Notes under the pieces: model-generated
What the model saw: the letters and a program-made list of their open reading frames with translations, nothing else
Databases searched by the model: none
Told to the model about the DNA's origin: nothing
Made by a program: the position numbers and the translations under genes
Assembly: GCF_007655005.1 (NCBI RefSeq)
Contig: NZ_SZVW01000011.1
Location: forward strand, 62,001-126,000
Direction of reading: 5' to 3'
Origin: Streptomyces tibetensis
GTDB lineage: Bacteria; Actinomycetota; Actinomycetes; Streptomycetales; Streptomycetaceae
DNA length: 64,000 bases
In this document: one piece after another, positions 16,167 through 24,950 of the stretch
Layout: each line of letters opens with the position of its first letter
Position numbering within the stretch: position 1 is the stretch's first letter

Positions 16167-17608
16167 CGGTGGTCCCATGCCTTCTCGAAGGAGTCGAAGG
16201 AATTGAAGGAGTTGAAGTCGTCGAAGGCGCCGGTCTCGCCGGAGCCGAGGGCGAGCACGGCGTCCAGGTCGGCGTCGGCGGCCAGTTCGACATCGGTGAT
16301 CCGGGCGTCCGGGTCCCGTACGGCGGCCGTGAGCATCCGCTCGTAGCCGTCCGCGAACCGCTCGACGGTCGTCCGGTCCAGGACGTCGGTGTCGTAGGAG
16401 AAGACCGCGGTCACACCGTCGGGGGTCTGCTCGATGCGCAGCAGCAGGTCCAGCTGGCCCTCCTGCTGCGGCACGTCGATCAGGGCGATGTCGAGACCGG
16501 CGTACGGGATGGCACGGCCGACCGCCTGGCCCGGCGGCACATTGGGCACCGGCGGCTCCATGCGGTCCATGTGGACCAGGAACAGCGCGGCGCGGAACAG
16601 GGTGGCCTGCGGGAAGGCCAGGCCGCACGGGTAGCGCACGCCCAGCATGCCCCGCATGATCCGCTCGCCGGCCTGCGCGGCGGCGTCCCGGAAGGTGGCG
16701 CCGGGCCCGAACTCGGCCCGCACCGGGATGGTGTTGAGGAAGCAGCCGATCACGTCCCGCTGACCGCGGCCGGAGCGGCTGGAGGCGGGTACCCCGAGCA
16801 GGAAGTCGTCCTGCCCGGTCCAGCGGTGGGTAAGCGACTGGAACACGGCGAGCAGGTACGCGAAGGGGGTCACCCCCGCGGCGCCCGCCGCCCCGCCGAT
16901 CCCGTCGGCGGCCTCGGGGGCGAGCCGCCGGACGACGGTGTCGCCGCGCAGCGAGCGCACCCTGGGGCGCGGCCGGTCCAGCGGCAGTTCGGCCGGGGCC
17001 GATCCGGCGACCGACTCCCGCCAGGCGGCGGCGGCCCGCAACCCGGCCTCGGAGGCGGTGTGGGCCAGCTCCGCCGCCGCGTGCTCGGTGTACGAGCTCT
17101 TCAGCGGGCGCCAGTCGGGGGCGGTGCCGGCGGCGTGGGCCGCATAGGCGACGAGGACGTCACGGACCAGCAGCCAGCGGGAGGTGAAGTCGCTGACGAT
17201 GTGGTGGGCGGAGGTGACCAGCGCCCAGTCGTCGTCGGCGCGGCGCAGCAGCACCACGCGGAAGGTCCCCGACTCCAGCCGGAACGGCCGGGCCCCGGCC
17301 TCCTCGACGGCACGCAGCAGCCCGTCCTCGTCGATCCCGTCGAGGTCCCGCAGTTCGAGCCGTACGACGGGTGCGTCGGAGGCGATGCGGACCGGGCGTC
17401 CGCCGTGCTCGGCGAAGACGGAGCGCAGCAGTTCCTGGCGTTGGCCGACCGTGGTGACAGCGGCGTCCATGGCCGCGGGGTCGACCCGGCCGCTCAGCCG
17501 CAGCGGCATCACGATGTTGTAGGCGGCGCTGTCCGGGGCGATGCGGTACGCGGTCCACATCGCCTCCTGGATCGAGGTCAGCGGCAGGGCCTGCACGGAG
17601 GTGCTCAT
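16163..17608 (-). CDS. Free-standing NRPS condensation domain
   Basis: A 481-residue single C domain. The catalytic motif is HHIVSDF near residue 136, with the second His and the Asp present. Later conserved segments (GVPASSRSGRGQRDVIGCFLNTIPV) also fit a C domain. Likely role: joining the type II PKS acyl chain on its ACP to the first NRPS amino acid, or releasing the finished chain; the missing C domain on the first NRPS module favours the former. The C-terminus ends in a run of FNSFDSF from a 9-bp tandem repeat. It overlaps its upstream and downstream neighbours by ATGA, so it sits in the PKS operon, not the NRPS operon. Confidence 0.9.
   Translation of the reverse strand: MSTSVQALPLTSIQEAMWTAYRIAPDSAAYNIVMPLRLSGRVDPAAMDAAVTTVGQRQELLRSVFAEHGGRPVRIASDAPVVRLELRDLDGIDEDGLLRAVEEAGARPFRLESGTFRVVLLRRADDDWALVTSAHHIVSDFTSRWLLVRDVLVAYAAHAAGTAPDWRPLKSSYTEHAAAELAHTASEAGLRAAAAWRESVAGSAPAELPLDRPRPRVRSLRGDTVVRRLAPEAADGIGGAAGAAGVTPFAYLLAVFQSLTHRWTGQDDFLLGVPASSRSGRGQRDVIGCFLNTIPVRAEFGPGATFRDAAAQAGERIMRGMLGVRYPCGLAFPQATLFRAALFLVHMDRMEPPVPNVPPGQAVGRAIPYAGLDIALIDVPQQEGQLDLLLRIEQTPDGVTAVFSYDTDVLDRTTVERFADGYERMLTAAVRDPDARITDVELAADADLDAVLALGSGETGAFDDFNSFNSFDSFEKAWDHR
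16185..16229 (-). repeat. Degenerate 9-bp tandem repeat at the end of the C-domain gene
   Basis: About five 9-bp units (tcgaaggag-like on the plus strand) encode FN/DSF repeats at the extreme C-terminus of the condensation protein. In frame. Confidence 0.75.
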
Positions 17609-18324
17609 CCGCAGCCTCCCGCGTGGCTCAGGTCGGAGGCGGGGCCGCCGACGAGGGCGATGCCGGGCTCGGTGGGGTCGGGGTTCTGCGCGGCGGGCGC
17701 CGGGGCGTGCTCGGGGAAGGTCGCCGCGAAGTCGGCGACCCGGTCCAGGCCCCAGAAGGGCTCCGAGCCGTGGATGAAGTACGGCACCCCGAACACGCCG
17801 TCGCGGGACACGTCCACCAGGGCCTTGGCGCCCTGCGCCCGGATCTCCGGGTCGTCGGTGACGGCGCCCGCCTCTTCGGCGTCCAGGCCGATGGAGACGG
17901 CCAGTTCACGCACGGTGGCCGGGTCGCACAGGTCGCGGCCCTCCAGCCAGCGGGCCCGGCCCGCCCGCTCCACCCACGCCCGGCCCAGGCCCCGGCGCTC
18001 GGCGAGGAACCACGTCAGGTGCGCGGGCTCCCACCACGGGTCGGCGTCCACCGGCCAGGTCAGGGTGAGCCCGCGGGCCGCGGCGAGCCGGCGCACGTCC
18101 CGCAGGATGTAGAACTGCTTGGCCCTGGACATCGGGACGTAGGGGAACTCGGCACCCTCCTCGGCCAGCAGCTTCCGGCTGATCTCGTCGGGCTCCCAGA
18201 AGGGCCGCCACTCCAGCCGGTCGGGCAGGCCGGGGTGGTTCTCGCGCAGGTCGCGCAGCGCGAGGAAGTTGTAGGGGCTGCGCAGGTTGAAGTAGAAGCG
18301 CGGCGGCCGGGCGGCGCGTGGCAT
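17605..18324 (-). CDS. DsbA-family / 2-hydroxychromene-2-carboxylate isomerase-like protein
   Basis: A 239-residue thioredoxin-fold protein of the DsbA/HCCA-isomerase family. The N-terminal FYFNLRSPYNFLAL has the Ser used by HCCA isomerases in place of the CxxC of true DsbA, so it is not a disulfide oxidase. The C-terminal GVFGVPYFIHGSEPFWGLDRV is typical of the family. In a type II PKS operon a role in double-bond isomerisation or another step on the acyl chain is plausible, though this is inference. It starts 28 bp after the ketoreductase and overlaps the C-domain start (ATGA). Confidence 0.8.
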   Translation of the reverse strand: MPRAARPPRFYFNLRSPYNFLALRDLRENHPGLPDRLEWRPFWEPDEISRKLLAEEGAEFPYVPMSRAKQFYILRDVRRLAAARGLTLTWPVDADPWWEPAHLTWFLAERRGLGRAWVERAGRARWLEGRDLCDPATVRELAVSIGLDAEEAGAVTDDPEIRAQGAKALVDVSRDGVFGVPYFIHGSEPFWGLDRVADFAATFPEHAPAPAAQNPDPTEPGIALVGGPASDLSHAGGCG

Positions 18325-18352
18325 GGCTGACTCCCTTGGGCGGATGGGGTTC

Positions 18353-19096
18353 TCAGACGACCAGTCCGCCGTCGACGGCGAAGACCTGTCCGGTGATGTA
18401 GGCGGCGCGGTCGCCGGCCAGGAAGGACACCAGTTCCGCGACCTCCTGGGGTTCGCCGAAGCGGCCCAGCGGGATGCGGCGGGTCATCTCCTTGGCGTGC
18501 TTCTCGGAGAGGCCGCCGGTCATGTCGGTGCTGATGAAGCCCGGGGCGACGGCGTTGGCGCGGATGCCGGAGCGTCCGGCCTCCTTGGCGAAGGCCGCGG
18601 TGAAGCCGATGATCCCGGCCTTGGACGCGGAGTAGTTGGTCTGCGTGGCGTGCCCCGCCGCGGCGACCGAGGAGAGCGTGACGACGGTGCCGCGGCGGCG
18701 CTTGAGCATGGGGAAGGCGAGCGTGCGGACGACGTTGTAGGTGCCGTCGAGGTTGGTGCGCAGCACGGCGTCCCAGTCCTCGTCGGCCATCATCGCCAGG
18801 TGGCCGTCGCGGACGATCCCGGCCGCGGTGACCACCACGTCCACCGGCCCGAGCAGCTCCTCGGTCTCGGCCGCGAACGCGGCGACGGCGGCCCGGTCCG
18901 TCACGTCGACGCGGCGGGCGAGGGTGCGGGCGCCGTGCGCGGCGGCTGACTTGGCGGCGAGCGCGGCCGCCTCCTCGTTCGACTGGTAGCACAGCGCGAC
19001 GTCATGACCGTCGCGGGCGAGGGTCTCCACGACGGCCCGCCCGATCCCGCGCGAACCGCCGGTGACCAGGGCGACCGGCCTCGGTGTGTCGGACAT
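18353..19096 (-). CDS. 3-oxoacyl-ACP reductase (FabG-like ketoreductase)
   Basis: A 247-residue SDR. Motifs: VTGGSRGIGRAV (NADPH binding), NNAG equivalent VTAAGI, catalytic Ser in LSSVAAAG and YSASKAG (Tyr and Lys). It would reduce 3-oxoacyl-ACP intermediates made by the KS pair. The ATG is chosen for its fit with the family and the AGGAAAGAGG upstream; the frame extends far upstream without a plausible start. It lies between the CLF-like gene (47 bp) and the isomerase-like gene (28 bp) in one operon. Confidence 0.93.
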   Translation of the reverse strand: MSDTPRPVALVTGGSRGIGRAVVETLARDGHDVALCYQSNEEAAALAAKSAAAHGARTLARRVDVTDRAAVAAFAAETEELLGPVDVVVTAAGIVRDGHLAMMADEDWDAVLRTNLDGTYNVVRTLAFPMLKRRRGTVVTLSSVAAAGHATQTNYSASKAGIIGFTAAFAKEAGRSGIRANAVAPGFISTDMTGGLSEKHAKEMTRRIPLGRFGEPQEVAELVSFLAGDRAAYITGQVFAVDGGLVV

Positions 19097-19143
19097 GTGA
19101 CGTGCCTCTTTCCTGGGTGACGGAACGGGTGGCCGGGGGTGTC

Positions 19144-20247
19144 TCAGGCCAGCCGCAGCAGCAGCGCGCCGACGGTGCCGTCGCGGTCGGCAGCGGTGAT
19201 CAGGGCGAGCCGGTCCACCAGGCTCGGTTCGCTCTCCGCCTCGGCCAGCGCGGCGGCGAGCTGGAAGGCGGCGGAGGCCGCGCCGGCGTCGCCGACCAGG
19301 GAGCGCACCGGGAGCCGGTTGCCGGTCAGCCCGTCGAGGGCGGACTCCTCCTGCTTGCCGAGCAGGCCGGGCGGGTTGCCGGGCACGATCAGTTCGACGT
19401 CGCCGGGGGCGGCGTCCGCGTCGGCCAGGACGTCGGCGACGCAGCGTTCCAGCGCCGCTCCGGCCCGGCCCTTGTCCTGGAAGGCACGGAAACGGGAGCC
19501 GAGGACCGAGGCGAGCACGGGCCGGCCTCCCTCCCGGGCGGCCGTCGCCTCCTCCAGGAGGAAGAGCGCGGCGCCCTCGCCGAGCGGCTGCGGTTCGCCG
19601 CCGTCGTGGTCGGCGACCCGTTCCAGCCGGGCCCGCTGAACGGAGAACTCCTCCGCCGCACCGGCCAGCAGCGCCGTGCCGTGTCCGCCCCGCAGCAGCC
19701 GGGAGGCGTACTGGAGGGCGAGCAGGGCGGTGGTGGCGCCGCCGGAGACGGTGACGTTGGGGCCCTTGAGGGTGTGCCGGATGGCACTGGCACCGGCGGG
19801 GCAGTTCATGACGGTGTTGGGAAAGCGCGCCGGGTCGACGAGGTAGGGCTTGTCGCCGGTGAGCGCGTCCCGGGTGAAATCCATGATCGACTGGACGCTG
19901 CCGGAGGTGCCGAGCACCAGGCCGGTGCGCTCGGGGTCGGCGGCGAGTCGAGTGCCGTACTCGTCGAGGAGCATGCCGACCGTGGTGGCTGCGATGCCGG
20001 TGACCCGGTCCATGGAACGGGTTCCCTTGCGGCCGAGGACGGCCCTGACGTCGAAGCCGGGGATCAGCCCGGCCTCCGGGTAGGGGACCGGCCAGGTGGC
20101 CGCGTCCACCGGCGCGACCGCCCGCAGCCCGGACCTGAGGCCCTGGGTGAAGCCCTGCCTGCCCAGTCCGTACGGCGAGGACACGGCCCAGCCGGATATC
20201 GCCAGCCGGGGCGCGGCAGCGTTCGCCTGGAGCGCCATGCTCGTCAA
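19144..20247 (-). CDS. KS-like chain-length factor (no active-site Cys)
   Basis: A 367-residue ketosynthase-fold protein, shorter than the usual 400 or so. Where a KS has TACAS, this protein reads GPNVTVSGGATTAL, with Gly in place of Cys, and the two catalytic His motifs are not recognisable. It is therefore most likely the chain-length-factor partner of the neighbouring KS, forming a KS-CLF heterodimer that sets acyl length. The start follows the KS stop by 28 bp. An alternative reading is a decayed or regulatory KS, but the clean full-length frame argues against decay. Confidence 0.85.
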   Translation of the reverse strand: MTSMALQANAAAPRLAISGWAVSSPYGLGRQGFTQGLRSGLRAVAPVDAATWPVPYPEAGLIPGFDVRAVLGRKGTRSMDRVTGIAATTVGMLLDEYGTRLAADPERTGLVLGTSGSVQSIMDFTRDALTGDKPYLVDPARFPNTVMNCPAGASAIRHTLKGPNVTVSGGATTALLALQYASRLLRGGHGTALLAGAAEEFSVQRARLERVADHDGGEPQPLGEGAALFLLEEATAAREGGRPVLASVLGSRFRAFQDKGRAGAALERCVADVLADADAAPGDVELIVPGNPPGLLGKQEESALDGLTGNRLPVRSLVGDAGAASAAFQLAAALAEAESEPSLVDRLALITAADRDGTVGALLLRLA

Positions 20248-20275
20248 CTCCTCTCAAGATTGCGGCCGCCGGCTC

Positions 20276-21532
20276 TCACGCCGCCTGCTCCCACTTGCCG
20301 AGCACCAGGACGGCGTTGTTGCCGCCGAAGGCGAGCCCGTTGTTCTGCACGACCCTCAGCTCCGCCTCGACCGCCTCGTTGGGCACGCAGTCGACCGCGC
20401 ACTCGGGGTCGGTCGAGCGGTGATTGATCGTCGGGGGGATGAAGCCGTCCCGCAGTGCCAGCGCGCAGGCCGCGGAGGCGAGGGCGCTGGCGGCGCCCAT
20501 GGTGTGGCCGATCATCGACTTGATGGAGACCGTGCGTGGCAGGGTGTCGCCGAACACCTGCCGGATCGCGCCGACCTCGGTCACGTCGTTGGCCCTGGTG
20601 CCCGTGCCGTGCGCGGAGATGAAGTCGACGTCCGTGGCCTCGATGCCGGCGTTGCGGTGCGCCGCGGTGATGCAGCGGGCGATGGAGTCCCGGTCCGGGG
20701 CGACCGGGTGGCTGGCGTCGCACGACAGGCCGTAGCCCAGCACCTCGGCGTAGATCCGGGCGCCGCGGGCGAGTGCGGACTCCAGCGACTCCATCAGCAG
20801 GATGCCGGAGCCCTCGCCGGTCAGGATGCCCTGCCGGTCGGCGTCGAAGGGGCGGCACACGTCGGGCGCGATGGTGCCGAGCCGGTAGAAGCCGGTGAAG
20901 GTCTTGCGGCACAGCGCGTCCGCGCCGCCGCACAGTGCCATCTCGACGTCTCCGGAGCTGATCGCGTCGTAGCCGTAGCCGACCGCGTAGTTGCCGGCCG
21001 CGCAGGCGGTGGGCACCGTGACGGTCTCCACGTCCTCCAGGCCGAGTTCGCGGACGATGCCGGCCGACAGCCGGCCGGGCCACACCCGGCGGGCCGCCAC
21101 CTCGTCGAGGGCGTCCTCACCCTCGGCGACCTGGAGCGCGGTGAGGTGGTCCAGGTCGCGGGATTCGCCGTCGGTGGTGCCGACCGAGACCAGCGAGCGC
21201 ACGTCGCGCACCTGCTGTGCGGTCAGGCCCGCGTCGGCGACCGCCATCCGGGCGGCGGCAACCGCGAACTGCGCGGCCCGGCCCAGGTCGTCCGGGGACT
21301 GGGCGGTCAGCCAGGCCGCCGGGTCGAAGTCGGTGATCTCGCAGGCGTTGGAGTGCGCGAAGCCGGTGGTGTCGAAGGCACCGATCGGTTTCGCGCCGCT
21401 GCGGCCGGCCCGCAGGCCGGCGGCGAACGCGTCGACACCGGTACCGATGCTCGTCACCACGCCGAGGCCGGTGACGACCACCCGGTGCCGGGCGCCACGC
21501 CCGCCGCGGCCCGGCGTCGCGGCCCCGCTCAC
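20276..21532 (-). CDS. Ketosynthase (FabF/type II PKS KS-alpha)
   Basis: A 418-residue KS with a full catalytic set: Cys in VPTACAAGNYAVG, His in SAHGTGTRAND and His in KSMIGHTMGAAS; the C-terminal NNGLAFGGNNAVLVLG is also standard. It condenses malonyl units with the acyl chain on the adjacent ACP. The GTG start overlaps the ACP stop (GTGA), and the CLF-like gene follows, giving the ACP-KS-CLF-KR order of a small reducing type II PKS. No dehydratase or acyltransferase is seen, so these would come from fatty acid synthesis or lie outside the window. Confidence 0.93.
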   Translation of the reverse strand: MSGAATPGRGGRGARHRVVVTGLGVVTSIGTGVDAFAAGLRAGRSGAKPIGAFDTTGFAHSNACEITDFDPAAWLTAQSPDDLGRAAQFAVAAARMAVADAGLTAQQVRDVRSLVSVGTTDGESRDLDHLTALQVAEGEDALDEVAARRVWPGRLSAGIVRELGLEDVETVTVPTACAAGNYAVGYGYDAISSGDVEMALCGGADALCRKTFTGFYRLGTIAPDVCRPFDADRQGILTGEGSGILLMESLESALARGARIYAEVLGYGLSCDASHPVAPDRDSIARCITAAHRNAGIEATDVDFISAHGTGTRANDVTEVGAIRQVFGDTLPRTVSIKSMIGHTMGAASALASAACALALRDGFIPPTINHRSTDPECAVDCVPNEAVEAELRVVQNNGLAFGGNNAVLVLGKWEQAA

Positions 21533-21792
21533 TTGACCTGCGCCTCGGCGACCACGGCGTAGACGCCGGCGAGGTTGACCATCCGGCTGAGCTCGGACTG
21601 CGTCAGGGCGATGCCGAAGGTCCGCTCCAGGGAGGAGAGGATCTCGATGGTGCGCAGCGAGTCGGCGTCGTGCTCCTCCTTGAACAGGCTGACGTCGGTG
21701 ACCTCGTCGAGTTCCAGCTCGAGGATGTCGCAGACGATGTCCTTGATCTCCGCCTTCTGCCCGTCGTCCAGGGCCGGGAGCTGAGTGGTCAT
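21529..21792 (-). CDS. Acyl carrier protein
   Basis: An 87-residue ACP. The phosphopantetheine Ser is in HDADSLRTIEILSSLE; the acidic helix 1 region EIKDIVCDILELELDEV fits the family. ATG chosen for its GGAGG ribosome site; an upstream in-frame ATG would add 22 residues without one. First gene of the PKS-C domain-monooxygenase operon and GTGA-coupled to the KS. Confidence 0.92.
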   Translation of the reverse strand: MTTQLPALDDGQKAEIKDIVCDILELELDEVTDVSLFKEEHDADSLRTIEILSSLERTFGIALTQSELSRMVNLAGVYAVVAEAQVK

Positions 21793-21871
21793 GGGATGCC
21801 TCCGTGCATCGGTGTCGGCCCAGCGGGCCTCGGGTGGTGGTGTGGGGGATGCGTTCATGGTGGCGGGGCCC

Positions 21872-21889
21872 GCTATCGGTGCCCTATAT
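21872..21889 (-). promoter_or_regulatory. Putative SARP box before the ACP-KS operon
   Basis: On the minus strand ATATAGG-GCAC-CGATAGC, 11-bp period, about 80 bp upstream of the ACP start and overlapping the end of the sbnA-like gene. It gives the PKS operon its own activator-dependent promoter. Confidence 0.65.
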
Positions 21890-22973
21890 CCGCCAACTCC
21901 TGTGAATCGGATACGAGTTGGTGCGGCAGGTCAGCGTCCTGCGACAGCTCGGCGACCTCGCCGAAGTGCCGGCGCACCCAGGTGTCGTCGTAGATCGTGT
22001 CGAGGTAGCGGTCTCCGCCGTCGGGCAGGATCAGCACGACGTTGGAACCGGGTTCGAGGCCCGGTGCGATGCGGTCCAGCGCGGAGACCACGGCTCCCGA
22101 GGAGCCGCCCGCGAGGATCGCCTCGCGCCGTACGAGCCGGCGGCACCCGACCACACAGTCCAGGTCGGTGACGTGGACGACGTGGTCGGCGTCCGAGGGC
22201 CGCAGCAGCTTGGGCCGGATCGACGCGCCGTGGCCCGGCACCAGCCGGGTGCAGCCGGGGCTCCGGCCGAAGAGCACGCTGCCGACGGCGTCCACCGCGT
22301 GCACGGTCGTCGTCAGGCCGCTCTGCCGGATGTACTCGGCGCAACCGCCCAGGGTGCCGCCGGTGCCGGCCGCCAGGATCAGGTGGTCGACCTTGCCGTC
22401 CAGCGCCTCGGCGATCTCGCGCATCGTGGTCAGGTGCGCCTGCCGGTTGAGCGGGTTGGCGTACTGGTCGGGCCAGTACGAGTCGGGTGTCGAGGCCAGC
22501 AGTTCGGCCACCCTGCGCAGCCGCATGGGCAGCAGCTCCCCGGTGACCGGGTCCGGGTCGGTGACGACCTCGACCCGGGCGCCGTAGGCACGCAGGATCG
22601 CGAGGTTCTGCTGGGTGGTGCGCGCGTCGACCACGCAGATGAAGCGCAGTCCGAAGTACGCACAGATCTGGGCGAGTCCGATCGCGAGATTTCCGGAACT
22701 GGACTCGATCACGGTGGACCGACCGGGCACGAGTTCCCCGGAGCGGATCCGGTTCAGCACCATCGAGAGCGCCGACCGGTCCTTGACGCTGCCGCCGGGG
22801 TTGAACCTCTCTGCCTTGGCGAACAGCCGTACCGGTAAGTCCGGTGCGAGCCGTTCCAGCTCGATGAGCGGAGTGTTCCCCACCACGGCGAGGATTCCCC
22901 GGAGTTCCGCAAGCGGCATGCCGGGAAGTCCGCCCGGTCCCTGGGCAACGGCCTTCCCGTCTTCGTACGGCAT
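21873..22973 (-). CDS. sbnA: SbnA-like PLP enzyme of 2,3-diaminopropionate synthesis
   Basis: A 366-residue fold-type II PLP enzyme of the cysteine synthase family. The PLP Lys is in NPGGSVKDR, and the phosphate loop AGTGGTLGG is present. The substrate loop reads ESSSGN, as in SbnA, where true CysK has TSGNTG. SbnA joins O-phosphoserine and glutamate to an imino-acid intermediate that SbnB then cleaves to Dap. The matching sbnB-like gene is at 30.8 kb. It stands alone on the minus strand, divergent from the halogenase, with its own SARP box. The first ATG has only a weak ribosome site; MPLAELRG (residue 19) is an alternative start. Plain cysteine synthase is less likely. Confidence 0.9.
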   Translation of the reverse strand: MPYEDGKAVAQGPGGLPGMPLAELRGILAVVGNTPLIELERLAPDLPVRLFAKAERFNPGGSVKDRSALSMVLNRIRSGELVPGRSTVIESSSGNLAIGLAQICAYFGLRFICVVDARTTQQNLAILRAYGARVEVVTDPDPVTGELLPMRLRRVAELLASTPDSYWPDQYANPLNRQAHLTTMREIAEALDGKVDHLILAAGTGGTLGGCAEYIRQSGLTTTVHAVDAVGSVLFGRSPGCTRLVPGHGASIRPKLLRPSDADHVVHVTDLDCVVGCRRLVRREAILAGGSSGAVVSALDRIAPGLEPGSNVVLILPDGGDRYLDTIYDDTWVRRHFGEVAELSQDADLPHQLVSDSQELADIGHR

Positions 22974-23040
22974 CTGATGCAGCCATCCTCTGCTGGGAGT
23001 TGCGGGCGGTTTTCGACGCCTACCGAGAATCGTCGAGCCG

Positions 23041-23058
23041 CCTATACCTCACCCATAC
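23041..23058 (-). promoter_or_regulatory. Putative SARP box before the sbnA-like gene
   Basis: On the minus strand GTATGGG-TGAG-GTATAGG, 11-bp period, about 68 bp upstream of the sbnA-like start, in the divergent sbnA/halogenase intergenic region. Confidence 0.6.
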
Positions 23059-23087
23059 GAACCTGCTCAAGCGGCAATTCCGGCCAC

Positions 23088-23105
23088 CTATAGATGCCGC
23101 ATAGC
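23088..23105 (+). promoter_or_regulatory. Putative SARP box before the halogenase operon
   Basis: On the plus strand CTATAGA-TGCC-GCATAGC, 11-bp period, about 88 bp upstream of the halogenase start. Opposite in orientation to the sbnA box 30 bp away, so the divergent promoter could be activated in both directions. Confidence 0.6.
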
Positions 23106-23192
23106 GAGTCAGCCGATTCTGGCGTGTAAATCCACTCGACAGTGTGAAAAGGCGCTGCACACAGCGGCGCACGGACGCACCCGACCGGAGAA

Positions 23193-24821
23193 ATGAGCCT
23201 TCCTATGACCGACATCGGTACGAACGACACCGACTCGCGCATCCGCAAAGTCGTCATCCTCGGCGGTGGCACGGCCGGCTGGATGACCGCCGCCTATCTC
23301 GGCAAGGCGCTCCAGGGCACCGTCGACATCCAGGTGCTGGAGGCCCCGGCCATTCCCCGGATCGGCGTGGGCGAGGCCACCGTGCCGAATCTGCACCGCG
23401 TGCTCTTCGACTACCTCGGCATACCCGAGGAGGAGTGGATGCGCGAGTGCAACGCCAGCTTCAAGATGGCCGTGCGCTTCGTCAACTGGCGCACCCCGGG
23501 CCGCGGCGAGCCCGGGGCGCGCACCCTGGACGACGGCCGGCCCGACCACTTCTACCACCCGTTCGGCATCCTGCCCGACCACGACAACACACCGCTGTCC
23601 CACTACTGGTACAAGAACAGGCACGAGGGCCGCACCGACGAGCCGTTCGACTACGCCTGCTTCCGCGAGCCGCCGGTGATGGACGCCAACAAGTCGCCGA
23701 AGTGGCTCGACGGCACCGAGTCCACCCGGTACGCCTGGCACTTCGACGCCGCCCTGGTCGCCGACTTCCTGCGCCGCTTCGCCACCGACAAGCAGGGTGT
23801 GGAGCACGTCCAGGACGAGATGGTCCGGGTCGAGCAGGACGAGCGCGGCTACGTCACGGCCCTGCACACCAAGTCCGGCCGGGTGCTCGACGCCGACCTG
23901 TTCGTCGACTGCTCGGGCTTCCGCGGATTGCTGATCAACAAGGCGCTGGGCGAGCCGTTCGTCGACATGAGCGACCACCTGATGTGCGACAGCGCGGTGG
24001 CCACCGCCGTGCCGCACGACGACGAGGCGAACGGGGTCGAGCCGTACACCTCGGCCATCGCGATGTCCTCCGGCTGGGCCTGGAAGATTCCGATGCTGGG
24101 CCGTTTCGGGTCCGGTTACGTCTATTCCAGCAGGTTCACCTCGCAGGACGAGGCGACTGCGGAGTTCTGTGAGATGTGGGGACTCGACCCCGCGGAGACG
24201 CAGTTCAACCACGTCCGTTTCCGGGTCGGCCGCAACCGCCGCGCCTGGGTCAACAACGTGGTGAGCATCGGCCTTTCCTCGTGCTTCCTGGAGCCGTTGG
24301 AGTCGACCGGCATCTACTTCATCACCGCCGCGATCTACCAGCTCGCCAAGCACTTCCCCGACCGCACCTTCAACCCGGCCCTGGTGAACAGCTTCAACCA
24401 GGAGATCGAGATGATGTTCGACGACACCCGTGACTTCATCCAGGCGCATTTCTACTACGCGCCGCGCGACGACTCGCCGTTCTGGCGGGCCCAGAAAGAG
24501 CTGAAGCTGCCGGAGAACATCCAGCGGAAGATCGATGCCTACAAGGCGGGTCTCCCGGTCAATTCGCCGATCGCCGACGAGTCCACGTACTACGGGAACT
24601 TCGAGGCGGAGTTCCGCAACTTCTGGACCAACGGCAGCTATTACTGCATCTTCGCCGGCCTCGGTCTGGAGCCGGACACGCCGCTGCCCGCGCTCGCCCA
24701 CAAGCCGGAGTCCGTCGCGGGCGCCCAGCCGCTGTTCGACAAGGTCAAGCAGGAGCAGCAGCACCTGCTTGACACGCTGCCCAGCGCCTACGACTACCTG
24801 CGCCGCCTGCACGGCAAGTAG
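23193..24821 (+). CDS. FADH2-dependent tryptophan halogenase
   Basis: A 542-residue flavin-dependent halogenase of PrnA/RebH type. FAD motif VILGGGTAGWMTAAYLG; catalytic Lys in NASFKMAV; the WxWxIP signature in SSGWAWKIPM, which keeps the enzyme from acting as a monooxygenase; and the Glu of FLEPLESTGIYF that assists chlorination. It uses FADH2 from the reductase encoded 130 bp downstream. Substrate: free tryptophan is the default for this subfamily, and trpE, trpG and trpD are in the same cluster; a peptide-borne Trp is also possible. The regiochemistry cannot be read by eye. The ATG at 23193 is only 2 nt from a GGAG, so MTDIGTND (23205) may be the true start. Confidence 0.95.
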   Translation: MSLPMTDIGTNDTDSRIRKVVILGGGTAGWMTAAYLGKALQGTVDIQVLEAPAIPRIGVGEATVPNLHRVLFDYLGIPEEEWMRECNASFKMAVRFVNWRTPGRGEPGARTLDDGRPDHFYHPFGILPDHDNTPLSHYWYKNRHEGRTDEPFDYACFREPPVMDANKSPKWLDGTESTRYAWHFDAALVADFLRRFATDKQGVEHVQDEMVRVEQDERGYVTALHTKSGRVLDADLFVDCSGFRGLLINKALGEPFVDMSDHLMCDSAVATAVPHDDEANGVEPYTSAIAMSSGWAWKIPMLGRFGSGYVYSSRFTSQDEATAEFCEMWGLDPAETQFNHVRFRVGRNRRAWVNNVVSIGLSSCFLEPLESTGIYFITAAIYQLAKHFPDRTFNPALVNSFNQEIEMMFDDTRDFIQAHFYYAPRDDSPFWRAQKELKLPENIQRKIDAYKAGLPVNSPIADESTYYGNFEAEFRNFWTNGSYYCIFAGLGLEPDTPLPALAHKPESVAGAQPLFDKVKQEQQHLLDTLPSAYDYLRRLHGK

Positions 24822-24847
24822 TCCCCGGCCGCTCCGGCCACGGATCA

Positions 24848-24882
24848 GCCCGGCGGCGCTGAACCCCCGCAGTCCGCCGGGC
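24848..24882 (+). terminator. GC-rich hairpin between halogenase and flavin reductase
   Basis: GCCCGGCGG and CCGCCGGGC form a 9-bp stem around a 17-nt loop, 26 bp after the halogenase stop. No T-run follows. It may damp read-through to the reductase or protect the 3' end of the halogenase message. Confidence 0.4.
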
Positions 24883-24950
24883 AGACCCGCTCCGTCCCGA
24901 TCCCTGTCCCGACTCCGGGCCCGATCCTGCTTCCGACAGGAGCCGACCGC

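Noticed and set aside
21873..22973. Housekeeping cysteine synthase
   Set aside because: The substrate loop is ESSSGN, as in SbnA, and an sbnB-like gene is in the same cluster under the same type of promoter.
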